Shown piece by piece: positions 56,877 through 64,000 of a DNA stretch of 64,000 nt (position 1 is its first letter; each line of letters opens with the position of its first letter). A model generated the notes under the pieces. The model did no database searches. It had not been told where the DNA came from and saw only the letters and a program-made list of their open reading frames with translations. This DNA is from Gemmatimonadota bacterium (lineage in GTDB: Bacteria; Gemmatimonadota; Gemmatimonadetes; Longimicrobiales; Gaopeijiaceae): assembly GCA_022571515.1 (NCBI GenBank), contig JACZXQ010000002.1, positions 1-64,000 on the forward strand. Reading direction: 5' to 3'. A program made the position numbers and the translations under genes.

Positions 56877-57521
56877 ATGACGTCCCCGGCGAATACGCCG
56901 GAACCGGAAGAATATGGACGGCTCGAGTATGAGCGACGGTTCTGGAGCCGCGGCGTTTCAGGGGTGGCGGGCGTGGATGAAGTGGGCAGGGGGCCGCTTG
57001 CCGGCCCAGTGGTCGCAGCCGCCGTGGTGCTCCCTCCCGACACTTGGATCGAAGGCGCCGCCGACTCCAAGATCCTGACGGCCGAACAGCGGACGGCTCT
57101 CTACCCTGTGATCTGCGACAAGGCAGTGGCTGTGGGCATCGGCGCCTCGTCGGTCGGCGAGATCGACCGGGCCAACATTCTGGTCGCGACGGCTTGGGCG
57201 ATGCGCCGTGCCCTGGAGCGGCTGCCCGAGAAGCCCGGCCACGTCGTGGTGGACGGCCTTCCCATGAGGTCGCTCGAGTGGCGGCATGAGGCGGTGGTGG
57301 ACGGCGACGCCCTGATCCACTCCATCGCATGCGCCTCGATCCTGGCCAAGGTCTGCAGGGACCGCCTCATGCATAAGCTCGCGGTCCGTTATCCGGAATA
57401 CGGGTGGGAGACCAACGTGGGTTACGGAACCAAAGGGCACCGCGAGGCGATCGATCGGCACGGCCCCACGCCCCATCACCGACGAACCTTTCTGGGGCTT
57501 CAGTTCGAGATGGAGATCTAG
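56877..57521 (+). CDS. rnhB: Ribonuclease HII
   Basis: A 214-residue nuclease that cleaves the RNA part of RNA-DNA hybrids and single ribonucleotides. The catalytic DEVGRGPLAGPV (Asp, Glu), the DGLP segment and SIACASILAKVCRD region with the C-terminal Asp are visible. The ATG 4 nt after the rplS stop is chosen. Its TAG stop shares the CTAG tetranucleotide with the stop of the convergent kinase gene. Confidence 0.94.
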   Translation: MTSPANTPEPEEYGRLEYERRFWSRGVSGVAGVDEVGRGPLAGPVVAAAVVLPPDTWIEGAADSKILTAEQRTALYPVICDKAVAVGIGASSVGEIDRANILVATAWAMRRALERLPEKPGHVVVDGLPMRSLEWRHEAVVDGDALIHSIACASILAKVCRDRLMHKLAVRYPEYGWETNVGYGTKGHREAIDRHGPTPHHRRTFLGLQFEMEI

Positions 57522-59227
57522 GCCGAACCAGCGGGCTCAGGAGCCTGAGCAGGCACATGCTTGGCAACAGCCTGCAAGAGCTCGTCCACCGTGAACGGCT
57601 TGTTCAGGACGTCCGAATTGCCGGCTATGCGTGCCTCACCTTTCTGGTACCCCGTCATGAACACCACTTTCATCCCTGGATGGGATTCCACGAGACGCTC
57701 CGCGAGTTCGGCTCCGCCCATCTTTGGCATGACCATGTCCGTGAGCAGCAGTCGCACCGACCGTAACTGGGTCTCCGGTAACGCAAGCGCACTGCGGCCA
57801 TTGTCCGCCGTCAGCACCTCGTATCCATGTCCTCTCAACACTCGGCACGCTACCCTGCGCACTCCTGGTTCATCTTCCACCACAAGTATGAGTTCACCCG
57901 TCCCTAATGACGGGCGCGCGTCATCCGACCCGGATTGGGTAGGGACAGTCTCTTCTACTGCGCGGGGAATGAAAATGTCGAAGATCGTTCCTTGGCCGAC
58001 TTCACTCCGAACCCTGATCTCTCCTCCAGCTTCCGCAATGACTCCATAGCTGGTGGCCAGCCCCAGACCAATACCTTCACCCTGCCTCTTGGTCGTATAG
58101 AACGGCTCGAATATATGCTGTTGAATGTCACGGGACATGCCTGTGCCCGTGTCCTGGACTCTGATTCGAACGCAGCCGCCAGCGGTCCTCAGAGATGCGT
58201 CACATCCGAAGGATGCGCCTTCTCGGGAGGTGGCAACCTCGAACGCGAGCTTGCCACCATTCGGCATCGCATCGCGTGCGTTGACAGCCATATTCATGAT
58301 GACCTGCTCAAACTGGTTCTTGTCTAGGCAGACATGACATGGTTCGTCGGCAAGCAGTGTCGACAAGTCGATATCCGAACCCAAGAGCCGGCGAAGCATC
58401 TTATGGATGCCTCGTATCACATCGTTGACGTCGAACACTTCACTCTTGACTGGCTGTCTCCGTGAGAATGTCAGGAGTTGACGAGTAAGAACCGCTGCTC
58501 TCTGCCCGGCTTCGAGAACTTCGAGGATATCCTCACGCCTCGGATCATCCAGAGCAAGACCATCCTTGACAAAGCCGGCAGAAGTCAGGATGACTTGAAG
58601 CAAATTGTTGAAGTCGTGGGCAACGCCACCAGCTAGCTTGCCCAGGGCGTCCATCCTCTGGCCTTGCAGGTAACGTTCTTCGAGGCGTTCGCGTTCCTCG
58701 ACTTCTCGCAGAAGCTGCTGTGTGCGTTGCTGGACCTCCAGCTCCAGCGTCTCCCTGTGTGCGCTGAGTTCTTCCTGGAGTCTCGCTGACTCGGCAAGTG
58801 TCGTGTCCTTGGCCTGCAGCAGGAACAAGTAATCGGAGATGGGATCGTGGACAGCGAAATCGCTGAGCGAAATCCCCATGCCTTTCAGACTCTTCAGATC
58901 TGTCACCCAGGGTGAACACAGGAATGCGATTCTATCCTCGCCCTCCATCGGCACCATTTGGCCTTTCAACACCACATCGGTGCCGAGGCATTCCAAAAGA
59001 AACAGCGATTGGCGATTCTCAACCACAGAGGCGTAGTCGAGTTCCATACGTGGTCGCTTGATCCGGAAGGAGCGAGAGAGGGGCTGTCCAACAGAGATGG
59101 CCGGTAACAAACGTTGTAAAGAAGGCCCGAGTTGCCGAACATGGGTCTCGGCGTCGAAAACCAGATGAAAGGGAAACACCTGGGCGAATTGCCGCGGCGA
59201 CCATGAGAGCGACTGCATGGAACTCAT
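57518..59227 (-). CDS. HNOBA-domain hybrid histidine kinase (H-NOX partner)
   Basis: A 569-residue cytoplasmic kinase. Residues ~1-160 match the HNOBA (heme-NO-binding-associated) domain: FPFHLVFD, SRSFRIKRPRM, LKGQMVPME, FLCSPWVTDL and LSDFAVHDPISDY. A coiled coil (~160-205) leads to a HisKA domain with His in GGVAHDFNN, an HATPase domain (NMAVNARDAMP, DTGTGMS, GEGIGLGLA), and a C-terminal receiver with Asp in LLTDMVMP. HNOBA domains pair with H-NOX in NO-signalling proteins, and the H-NOX gene overlaps its start by 4 nt. GC is lower than in nearby genes. Confidence 0.9.
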   Translation of the reverse strand: MSSMQSLSWSPRQFAQVFPFHLVFDAETHVRQLGPSLQRLLPAISVGQPLSRSFRIKRPRMELDYASVVENRQSLFLLECLGTDVVLKGQMVPMEGEDRIAFLCSPWVTDLKSLKGMGISLSDFAVHDPISDYLFLLQAKDTTLAESARLQEELSAHRETLELEVQQRTQQLLREVEERERLEERYLQGQRMDALGKLAGGVAHDFNNLLQVILTSAGFVKDGLALDDPRREDILEVLEAGQRAAVLTRQLLTFSRRQPVKSEVFDVNDVIRGIHKMLRRLLGSDIDLSTLLADEPCHVCLDKNQFEQVIMNMAVNARDAMPNGGKLAFEVATSREGASFGCDASLRTAGGCVRIRVQDTGTGMSRDIQQHIFEPFYTTKRQGEGIGLGLATSYGVIAEAGGEIRVRSEVGQGTIFDIFIPRAVEETVPTQSGSDDARPSLGTGELILVVEDEPGVRRVACRVLRGHGYEVLTADNGRSALALPETQLRSVRLLLTDMVMPKMGGAELAERLVESHPGMKVVFMTGYQKGEARIAGNSDVLNKPFTVDELLQAVAKHVPAQAPEPAGSA

Positions 59228-59778
59228 GTCCTCTTCTCGAAGCGTATCAGGAATTCATCATGTGTATGACCCTGGTCTTTGCTCGCCTCCAATGAGATAT
59301 CTACTGTTGTGTCGAACCTCTTGCCGAGACCCTTCAACAACCCCACCACCATGGGAGCGAGTCCCTCTCGGTGGCTCTCATAGTGCAAGCGCACAGAGTT
59401 CTCGGTCACGTCGGAGCAGCGAAAAGAAGGCGGCTCGAGCTCGGGAAAGCTCAAGGCTACTCTGACGTGAAGATTGTCCAGATTCTGCAAGAATTCCACA
59501 AACGAGCTTCCCGACATCTCGAGAAGCTCGCCGTAGCCTTCCTTAGCGGTGTAGAGCGTCCAGTGCTCGCCGAAAGCCTCCAGAACCCGAGCCGGCGTGA
59601 GGTCCAAGACCTCGGCGGCCGCGCCGACTAAAGAATAGGTAATGTCATCGGGGTAGGATTTCATGCTCAGGAAGGTGTCGATGTCGATGCCGGCCTTTTC
59701 CTTGACGGCTTCCCACTTGTCCTGCCCGAACTGCGTCACGATCAAGTCCTGAACTGCTTTGTTGACTAGTCCGTACAT
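59224..59778 (-). CDS. H-NOX heme nitric-oxide sensor protein
   Basis: A 184-residue stand-alone H-NOX protein starting MYGLVNKAVQDLI. Proximal heme ligand His104 (in NLHVRV), Pro116, and the YESHR version of the Y-x-S-x-R motif (Tyr133, Ser135, Arg137) that binds heme propionates are present. The position equivalent to the O2-stabilising Tyr140 of Caldanaerobacter H-NOX is Pro142, as in NO-selective members (GLAPMVVGLL). AGGAG precedes the ATG. Its stop overlaps the kinase start, and its start overlaps the 3' end of the diguanylate cyclase gene by 13 nt. Confidence 0.94.
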   Translation of the reverse strand: MYGLVNKAVQDLIVTQFGQDKWEAVKEKAGIDIDTFLSMKSYPDDITYSLVGAAAEVLDLTPARVLEAFGEHWTLYTAKEGYGELLEMSGSSFVEFLQNLDNLHVRVALSFPELEPPSFRCSDVTENSVRLHYESHREGLAPMVVGLLKGLGKRFDTTVDISLEASKDQGHTHDEFLIRFEKRT

Positions 59779-61184
59779 GCGGCGACTCCTTCCAATGTGC
59801 TAGTCTGAGTCGGTCCCCCGAGATCAGAGTGAGGAATGCGGGTCTCCGGTGCCGGCCACTCGACGGCGAGGGCGGCTCGTATCAATGCGGCGAGCTCCCC
59901 AAGCTCGATGGGCTTCTGCAAGAAGCCGGCGACGTTTCCGGAAATCCCCGGCCAGGTCACCTGGGCTTGGATCTGGCCCGACATGTAGATCACGGGTATG
60001 TGGTGGCCCTTCCTGGTCAGCTCGTCCACGAGGACGAGCCCGTTCATGTCCGGCATCACTACATCCGTGAGGAGAACGTCCACGGCCGTCCCGGCTTCTT
60101 CGATGAGGGCCAGGGCCTCCCGGCCCCCTTGGGCGGATCTGGTTTCGTATCCCAGGTGCTCCACGAGGCGAGTCAGCGGCCCCAGGACCCGGAGGTCGTC
60201 ATCGACCACGAGGACGGTCGCTTCAACATCGGTGTCGAATGAGCGCTGTGCTACATCGGCCCGGATCTTTCTGGAGGGTTCCACCGTGGCCAGGATGGCC
60301 CGGTCCCTGCCCGACTCCTTTGCCTGGTACAGCGCCCGGTCGGCGGCCGCGACCAACACGTCGGCAGATCCCATGCCCGGAGCGTAGGCGGCGACGCCCG
60401 CACTGACCGTGACCCGACCGCACGGGAGCTCCATGTTGCGGAGTTCCTCGCGGATCCTGTCGGCGAAGCCCAGGGCCGCCGCAGGGTCGATGTCGCTGAG
60501 CACCACCAGGAACTCCTCGCCACCGAAGCGGGCGGCAAGGTTCATCCGGCGGGTGTTCCGCTCGAGGACTTCGCCCATCGCCCGGATGACGTCGTCACCC
60601 ACAGCATGCCCGAACTCGTCGTTGACCCGCTTGAAGTGGTCGAGGTCGAACATGACCACCGCGAGTGTCCCGCCTCGCATAGCGGCAGCGAACACGCGGT
60701 CGAGATGCAGGTTGGCGTATCTTCGATTCGCAAGGCCGGTAAGCGGATCCATCAAGGCGATGCGCTCCGCGGCGCGCCGCTCGCGGTGCAGGGACTCGGC
60801 CAGCGCCGCGACCCCGTTGGTGATAACCAGATATACCACCACCAGCGTGAACATCGTCGTCCAGGGCGGCGGTTCGAGCCCGGAAATCACGAACGCCAGA
60901 TTCCCGGCCGTCAGCGAAACCATGGCCAGCGCGAGCGCGACGGCGACGCCCTTCCAACCCCGGTAGTACGCCAGAAGGAAGGCGGGGAGAATGGGGGTCA
61001 GCCACAGCAGGAGGCCGCGGTCGTCGTTCAGCCACTCGGGTGCGTAGATCGCTCCCGCAACGGGTACGGCCAGGGTGAGGAGAGACAGCAGTAAGGCTTG
61101 CCGAGGGATCGCCCTGGGGCGCTGCCCCAGGGCAGCGTCCTGTTCCTCGCGGTTCGACGGACGTGACTTCGCGCTTCTCCTCAT
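59766..61184 (-). CDS. Membrane diguanylate cyclase with C-terminal receiver domain
   Basis: A 472-residue protein: four predicted transmembrane helices (about 28-140), a GGDEF domain (MDPLTGLANRR, FDLDHFKRVND, RFGGEEF active site), then a C-terminal receiver with phospho-Asp in LLTDVVMP. Intact GGEEF and DLDHFK predict cyclic-di-GMP synthesis. The inhibitory I-site reads R-R-M-N in place of RxxD, so product inhibition may be reduced. A receiver after the GGDEF is the reverse of the PleD order. Start and end overlap the adjacent HD-GYP and H-NOX genes. Confidence 0.9.
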   Translation of the reverse strand: MRRSAKSRPSNREEQDAALGQRPRAIPRQALLLSLLTLAVPVAGAIYAPEWLNDDRGLLLWLTPILPAFLLAYYRGWKGVAVALALAMVSLTAGNLAFVISGLEPPPWTTMFTLVVVYLVITNGVAALAESLHRERRAAERIALMDPLTGLANRRYANLHLDRVFAAAMRGGTLAVVMFDLDHFKRVNDEFGHAVGDDVIRAMGEVLERNTRRMNLAARFGGEEFLVVLSDIDPAAALGFADRIREELRNMELPCGRVTVSAGVAAYAPGMGSADVLVAAADRALYQAKESGRDRAILATVEPSRKIRADVAQRSFDTDVEATVLVVDDDLRVLGPLTRLVEHLGYETRSAQGGREALALIEEAGTAVDVLLTDVVMPDMNGLVLVDELTRKGHHIPVIYMSGQIQAQVTWPGISGNVAGFLQKPIELGELAALIRAALAVEWPAPETRIPHSDLGGPTQTSTLEGVAACTD

Positions 61185-62341
61185 GACGCGCAGCTCCCAG
61201 CGGACGACCGCCCGTTCGTTTCACTGTCGTATTGGATTTCCTCGATCTCGAGTCGATGTTCGAAGAACACGTCGAGAATCTCCGGATCGAAGTGTCGGCC
61301 ACGCTCGTCCTCCATCATCGCGTAGACGACGTCGTTGGGGAGGGCGTCGCGATAGCATCGGTCCGTCGTGAGCGCATCGAACACGTCCACGACCCCGCAG
61401 ATGCGGGCCTCGAGCGGAATCTCCCGACCTGCGAGACCCGCTGGGTAGCCCTTTCCGTCCCATCGTTCGTGGTGTCCCAAAGCGATCACGTGACCCACCC
61501 GGAGCACCTCCGCATCAGACTCTTGGAGGATGCGGGCGCCGATCTCCGGATGCTCCTGAATGATCCTCCGCTCTTCGGAGGTCAGGAGACCAGGCTTGAG
61601 CAGGATGGAGTCCGGAATGCCGATCTTTCCGATGTCGTGCATGGGACTGGCTGTGCGGATGAGCTCCACCTCATGAGGTGCCAGGTGCAGTCCCCGGGCG
61701 ACGACCTCCGAATAGCGACTGATCCGGTTGATGTGCGCAGACGTGTCCACATCTTTGGACTCAGCGGCCAACACGAGACGCCGGACAGTGTCGAGGTGTG
61801 CGCGATGCGTCCGCCGCTGAGCGGCGCCGAGATCCTCCAGAGCCGTTCGGAGGTCGGCGACGCGCTGCTCGATCACCTCTTCGAGCGCCGCACGCTCCCT
61901 CTCAACGGAGTCGAAGGACGCCTTGAGCTTCAGTTGCGCTTCGGTCCGCAGATGGAGCTCGACGAGATCGAACGGTTTCGCGACGAAGTCGTTCACGCCC
62001 ACTTCCAGGGCGTGTAGGCGGTCTTCACGGCTATCGAGCCCGGTCACCATGATGATGGGTGTCGAAGAGCACTCGGGATCTGCGCGCACCGCCCGCGCGA
62101 CATCGAACCCATCCATGCCCGGCATGTCGGCATCCAGAAGGATCAGGTCGATTCCGAGACGGAGTTTGGCCATGGCCTCGAGCCCGTCCGCCGCGGCTTC
62201 CCCGAGGTGTCCGAAAGCCTCGAGGGCACGCAGCATCGCGTCACGGCTGGTCTCCGAGTCGTCGACGACGAGCACACGGGATGGGAAGCTGCTTCGTGCC
62301 ATGGTCGGTGCCCCATCTCGGGACGTCAACTCGAGTGTCAT
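61181..62341 (-). CDS. Response regulator with HD-GYP phosphodiesterase domain
   Basis: A 386-residue soluble protein: an N-terminal receiver (phospho-Asp70 in LILLDADMP), a coiled linker (~140-185), and an HD-GYP domain with HDIGKIGIPDSILLKPG (split HDIGKIG, LLKPG) and HHERWDGKGYP. Both the HD and GYP signatures are intact, predicting cleavage of cyclic-di-GMP. ATG overlaps the upstream kinase stop. A receiver controlled by one of the two hybrid kinases is likely. Confidence 0.93.
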   Translation of the reverse strand: MTLELTSRDGAPTMARSSFPSRVLVVDDSETSRDAMLRALEAFGHLGEAAADGLEAMAKLRLGIDLILLDADMPGMDGFDVARAVRADPECSSTPIIMVTGLDSREDRLHALEVGVNDFVAKPFDLVELHLRTEAQLKLKASFDSVERERAALEEVIEQRVADLRTALEDLGAAQRRTHRAHLDTVRRLVLAAESKDVDTSAHINRISRYSEVVARGLHLAPHEVELIRTASPMHDIGKIGIPDSILLKPGLLTSEERRIIQEHPEIGARILQESDAEVLRVGHVIALGHHERWDGKGYPAGLAGREIPLEARICGVVDVFDALTTDRCYRDALPNDVVYAMMEDERGRHFDPEILDVFFEHRLEIEEIQYDSETNGRSSAGSCAS

Positions 62342-64000
62342 GATCCCACCACTGGTGCGGAGTCCTGCGACTCGTTCAGCGCTCCCCGGACGGCCTCGGC
62401 CAGACCGGTCGCATCCCAGGGTTTCCGAAGGAAGGGCACGTCAGCGTCCAAGACGGAGCCTCCAACCTCGGGCTGGCTGTAACCACTCGTGAAGAGGAAG
62501 GCGGGTCTCGGCTCCCAGTCGTGGGTCGCCTCGTAGAGTTTGGCCCCGCCTAACTCGGGCATGATGATGTCGGTAACCACGAGGGAGATCTCTGCTCGAT
62601 GCGCCTCGAGCAGCTCCATTGCCTTCCGCCCGTTCTCGGCCAGCAGGACGCGGTAGCCTAAGCGATCCAGGACGCGCTGGCCCGCACGCCGCACTGGATC
62701 TTCGTCCTCCACCAAGAGCACCGTGGCTCCGGAGTGGGCACCCGGTTCGCTGCGGGGAGCCGCTGTCTTCCTGGGGCTCTGTTCGTCTTCGTCGGGCCCC
62801 GCCACGGGGAGACTGATCGTGAACGTCGAACCGAGCCCAGGCTCGGAGGCGACTCGGGTGGTGCCGCCGTGCCGGCGTACGAGCCCATGGACCATCGCCA
62901 GACCGAGGCCGGTCCCCTTGCCCCGATCCTTTGTGGTGAAGAACGGCTCGAAGGCCCGTTCAAGGGTCTCCTCGTCCATTCCGATTCCCGTGTCCCGAAC
63001 AGCGATCTCGACCCGTGGCTCGCCATCCGACTCGGTCCGTCCGGTCTCGGCGCCCGTAACGCAGGTCGAGATCACCAGCGTGCCTCCTTCGGGCATCGCG
63101 TCACGAGCGTTCGTCGCGAGATTCAAGAGAATCTGCTGGATGCCGCTCCGATCGACGTTGATCAACGCCCCGGCGTGGGCTTCCTGTAGAGTCAACTCGA
63201 TGTTCTCCGGGAGGAGACGTTTGAGGAGTGCTACGGTGTCTGTGAGAATCTCCGACGGGTCGACGACCTCGAGTTCGAGGTACTCGTCGCGTGAGAAGAC
63301 CATGAGCCTCTTGATCAGGTCCGCTCCGCTCCTCGCGGCGCTTTCGATATCCCGCACCTCGGACCTCATATCGACCGCCTCGGGAGGCAGCTCCATCGCC
63401 AGGAGTTGAGCGTTGGTGAGGATCGCCGCGAGAACGTTGTTGAAGTCATGGGCGATGCCACCCGTCAGCTCCCCCACAGCCTCCATCTTCTGTGCCTGGC
63501 GAAGCTGTTGCTCGAGGGCGCGTTCGTTGCTGATGTCTCGCCCGATGCCCACGAAGTTCTGGGTTCGACCCTCGGCGTCCTGGATGGGGAAGATGGTAGA
63601 CAGTTGGTGGTACTCGGTCCCGTCCTTCCGGCGGTTCACGAAGTCTCTGGTCCACGGGCGCCCCGCCGTGAGCTCGGCCCACATCTCCTCGTAGAAGGAG
63701 GGCGGGTGCCGGCCGCTGCTAAGGAGCCGTGGGGCTTGGCCGATCACCTCTTCTCTGCTGTATCCGGTGATGGTCTCGAAGGCCGGGTTGGCGTACTGGA
63801 TGTTCCCCTCCGTGTCCGTGATGATCACGGAACTAGAGGACTGTTCCACCACCGCACTGAGAAGGGTGCGTTTGCGTTCGCTTTCTCTGGCTGTCGTGAC
63901 ATCCAAGAGGACGCCTCGAACCACGTGAGAGTCGTCGTTCGACATCGACGGACCGACGACCGCACGGTCCCTGATCCAGAGGAAGCGCCCATCCTCATGG
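62338..64000 (-). CDS. PAS-domain hybrid histidine kinase (N-terminus cut by window end)
   Basis: At least 553 residues; the frame stays open to the end of the window. The ATG at 63945 is internal: upstream codons read GRFLWIRDRAVVG, a typical PAC segment, so the gene begins outside. Domains from there: end of one PAS/PAC, a second PAS (SVIITDTEGNIQYANPAFE, split SVIITDTEGNI, ANPAF), HisKA with His in GGIAHDFNN, HATPase (NLATNARDAMP, GKGTGLGLA) and a receiver with Asp in VVTDIIMP. It is the most upstream visible gene of the signalling operon. Confidence 0.92.
   Translation of the reverse strand, partial: HEDGRFLWIRDRAVVGPSMSNDDSHVVRGVLLDVTTARESERKRTLLSAVVEQSSSSVIITDTEGNIQYANPAFETITGYSREEVIGQAPRLLSSGRHPPSFYEEMWAELTAGRPWTRDFVNRRKDGTEYHQLSTIFPIQDAEGRTQNFVGIGRDISNERALEQQLRQAQKMEAVGELTGGIAHDFNNVLAAILTNAQLLAMELPPEAVDMRSEVRDIESAARSGADLIKRLMVFSRDEYLELEVVDPSEILTDTVALLKRLLPENIELTLQEAHAGALINVDRSGIQQILLNLATNARDAMPEGGTLVISTCVTGAETGRTESDGEPRVEIAVRDTGIGMDEETLERAFEPFFTTKDRGKGTGLGLAMVHGLVRRHGGTTRVASEPGLGSTFTISLPVAGPDEDEQSPRKTAAPRSEPGAHSGATVLLVEDEDPVRRAGQRVLDRLGYRVLLAENGRKAMELLEAHRAEISLVVTDIIMPELGGAKLYEATHDWEPRPAFLFTSGYSQPEVGGSVLDADVPFLRKPWDATGLAEAVRGALNESQDSAPVVGS

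Overview
This 64 kb window is high-GC chromosomal DNA from a diderm (outer-membrane) bacterium. It carries TamA/TamB, Lgt, several apparent lipoproteins, meso-diaminopimelate (DAP) synthesis and an outer-membrane beta-barrel protein. Gene content and order (yebC-ruvCAB-queA-tgt-yajC, an orphan PASTA protein after rsmB, DUF1343 next to a GH3/serine-hydrolase fusion) fit a Gemmatimonadota-like lineage. That placement is inference from gene content; no 16S or marker comparison was possible. Coding density is very high, and many neighbours overlap by 4 nt (ATGA, GTGA or TTGA), often with GTG or TTG starts. I see no tRNA, rRNA, insertion sequence, prophage or CRISPR array.

Region by region. 1-4.5 kb: the 3' part of mutS, a TonB-C-domain lipoprotein, cystathionine beta-synthase, D-Ala-D-Ala ligase and a rhomboid protease. 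4.6-9.6 kb: an EF-G2-type paralogue with its own promoter, then yebC-ruvC-ruvA-ruvB. 9.6-16.8 kb: queA-tgt-yajC-def-fmt, thiE-thiS-thiG and rsmB. 16.8-22 kb: a kinase-less PASTA protein, a TlpA-like thioredoxin, a YbbR protein, tsaD, lgt and a metallophosphoesterase. 22-32 kb: a small membrane protein, tamA, tamB and uvrA. 32-34 kb: a YbjN/CesT-like protein with PspA, then a convergent beta-barrel protein. 34-42 kb: D-amino-acid transaminase, and a putative muropeptide-salvage locus (NamZ; a NagZ-AmiE-like fusion; an SSS symporter; a BadF/BadG-type sugar kinase). 42-47 kb, minus strand: asd-lysC-dapB-dapA-dapD. 47-49.7 kb: an hsp20 gene with two sigma-54-type promoter matches, an inositol-phosphatase family gene and trpS. 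49.8-57.5 kb: pilT, a DapA-superfamily aldolase, purA, and ffh-rpsP-rimM-trmD-rplS-rnhB. 57.5-64 kb, minus strand: a signalling operon running from a hybrid kinase (cut by the window end) through REC-HD-GYP, membrane GGDEF-REC and H-NOX to an HNOBA hybrid kinase.

Two parts are the most interesting. The first is the signalling operon. It joins a nitric-oxide sensor and its likely partner kinase to enzymes that make and break cyclic-di-GMP, and the H-NOX/HNOBA pair has visibly lower GC than its neighbours. The second is the cell-wall salvage locus. Enzymes encoded separately in Bacillus are fused here, and a sodium symporter plus sugar kinase appears to replace the PTS import route. Much of the rest is housekeeping: translation and tRNA modification, Holliday-junction processing, cell-wall precursors and envelope assembly.
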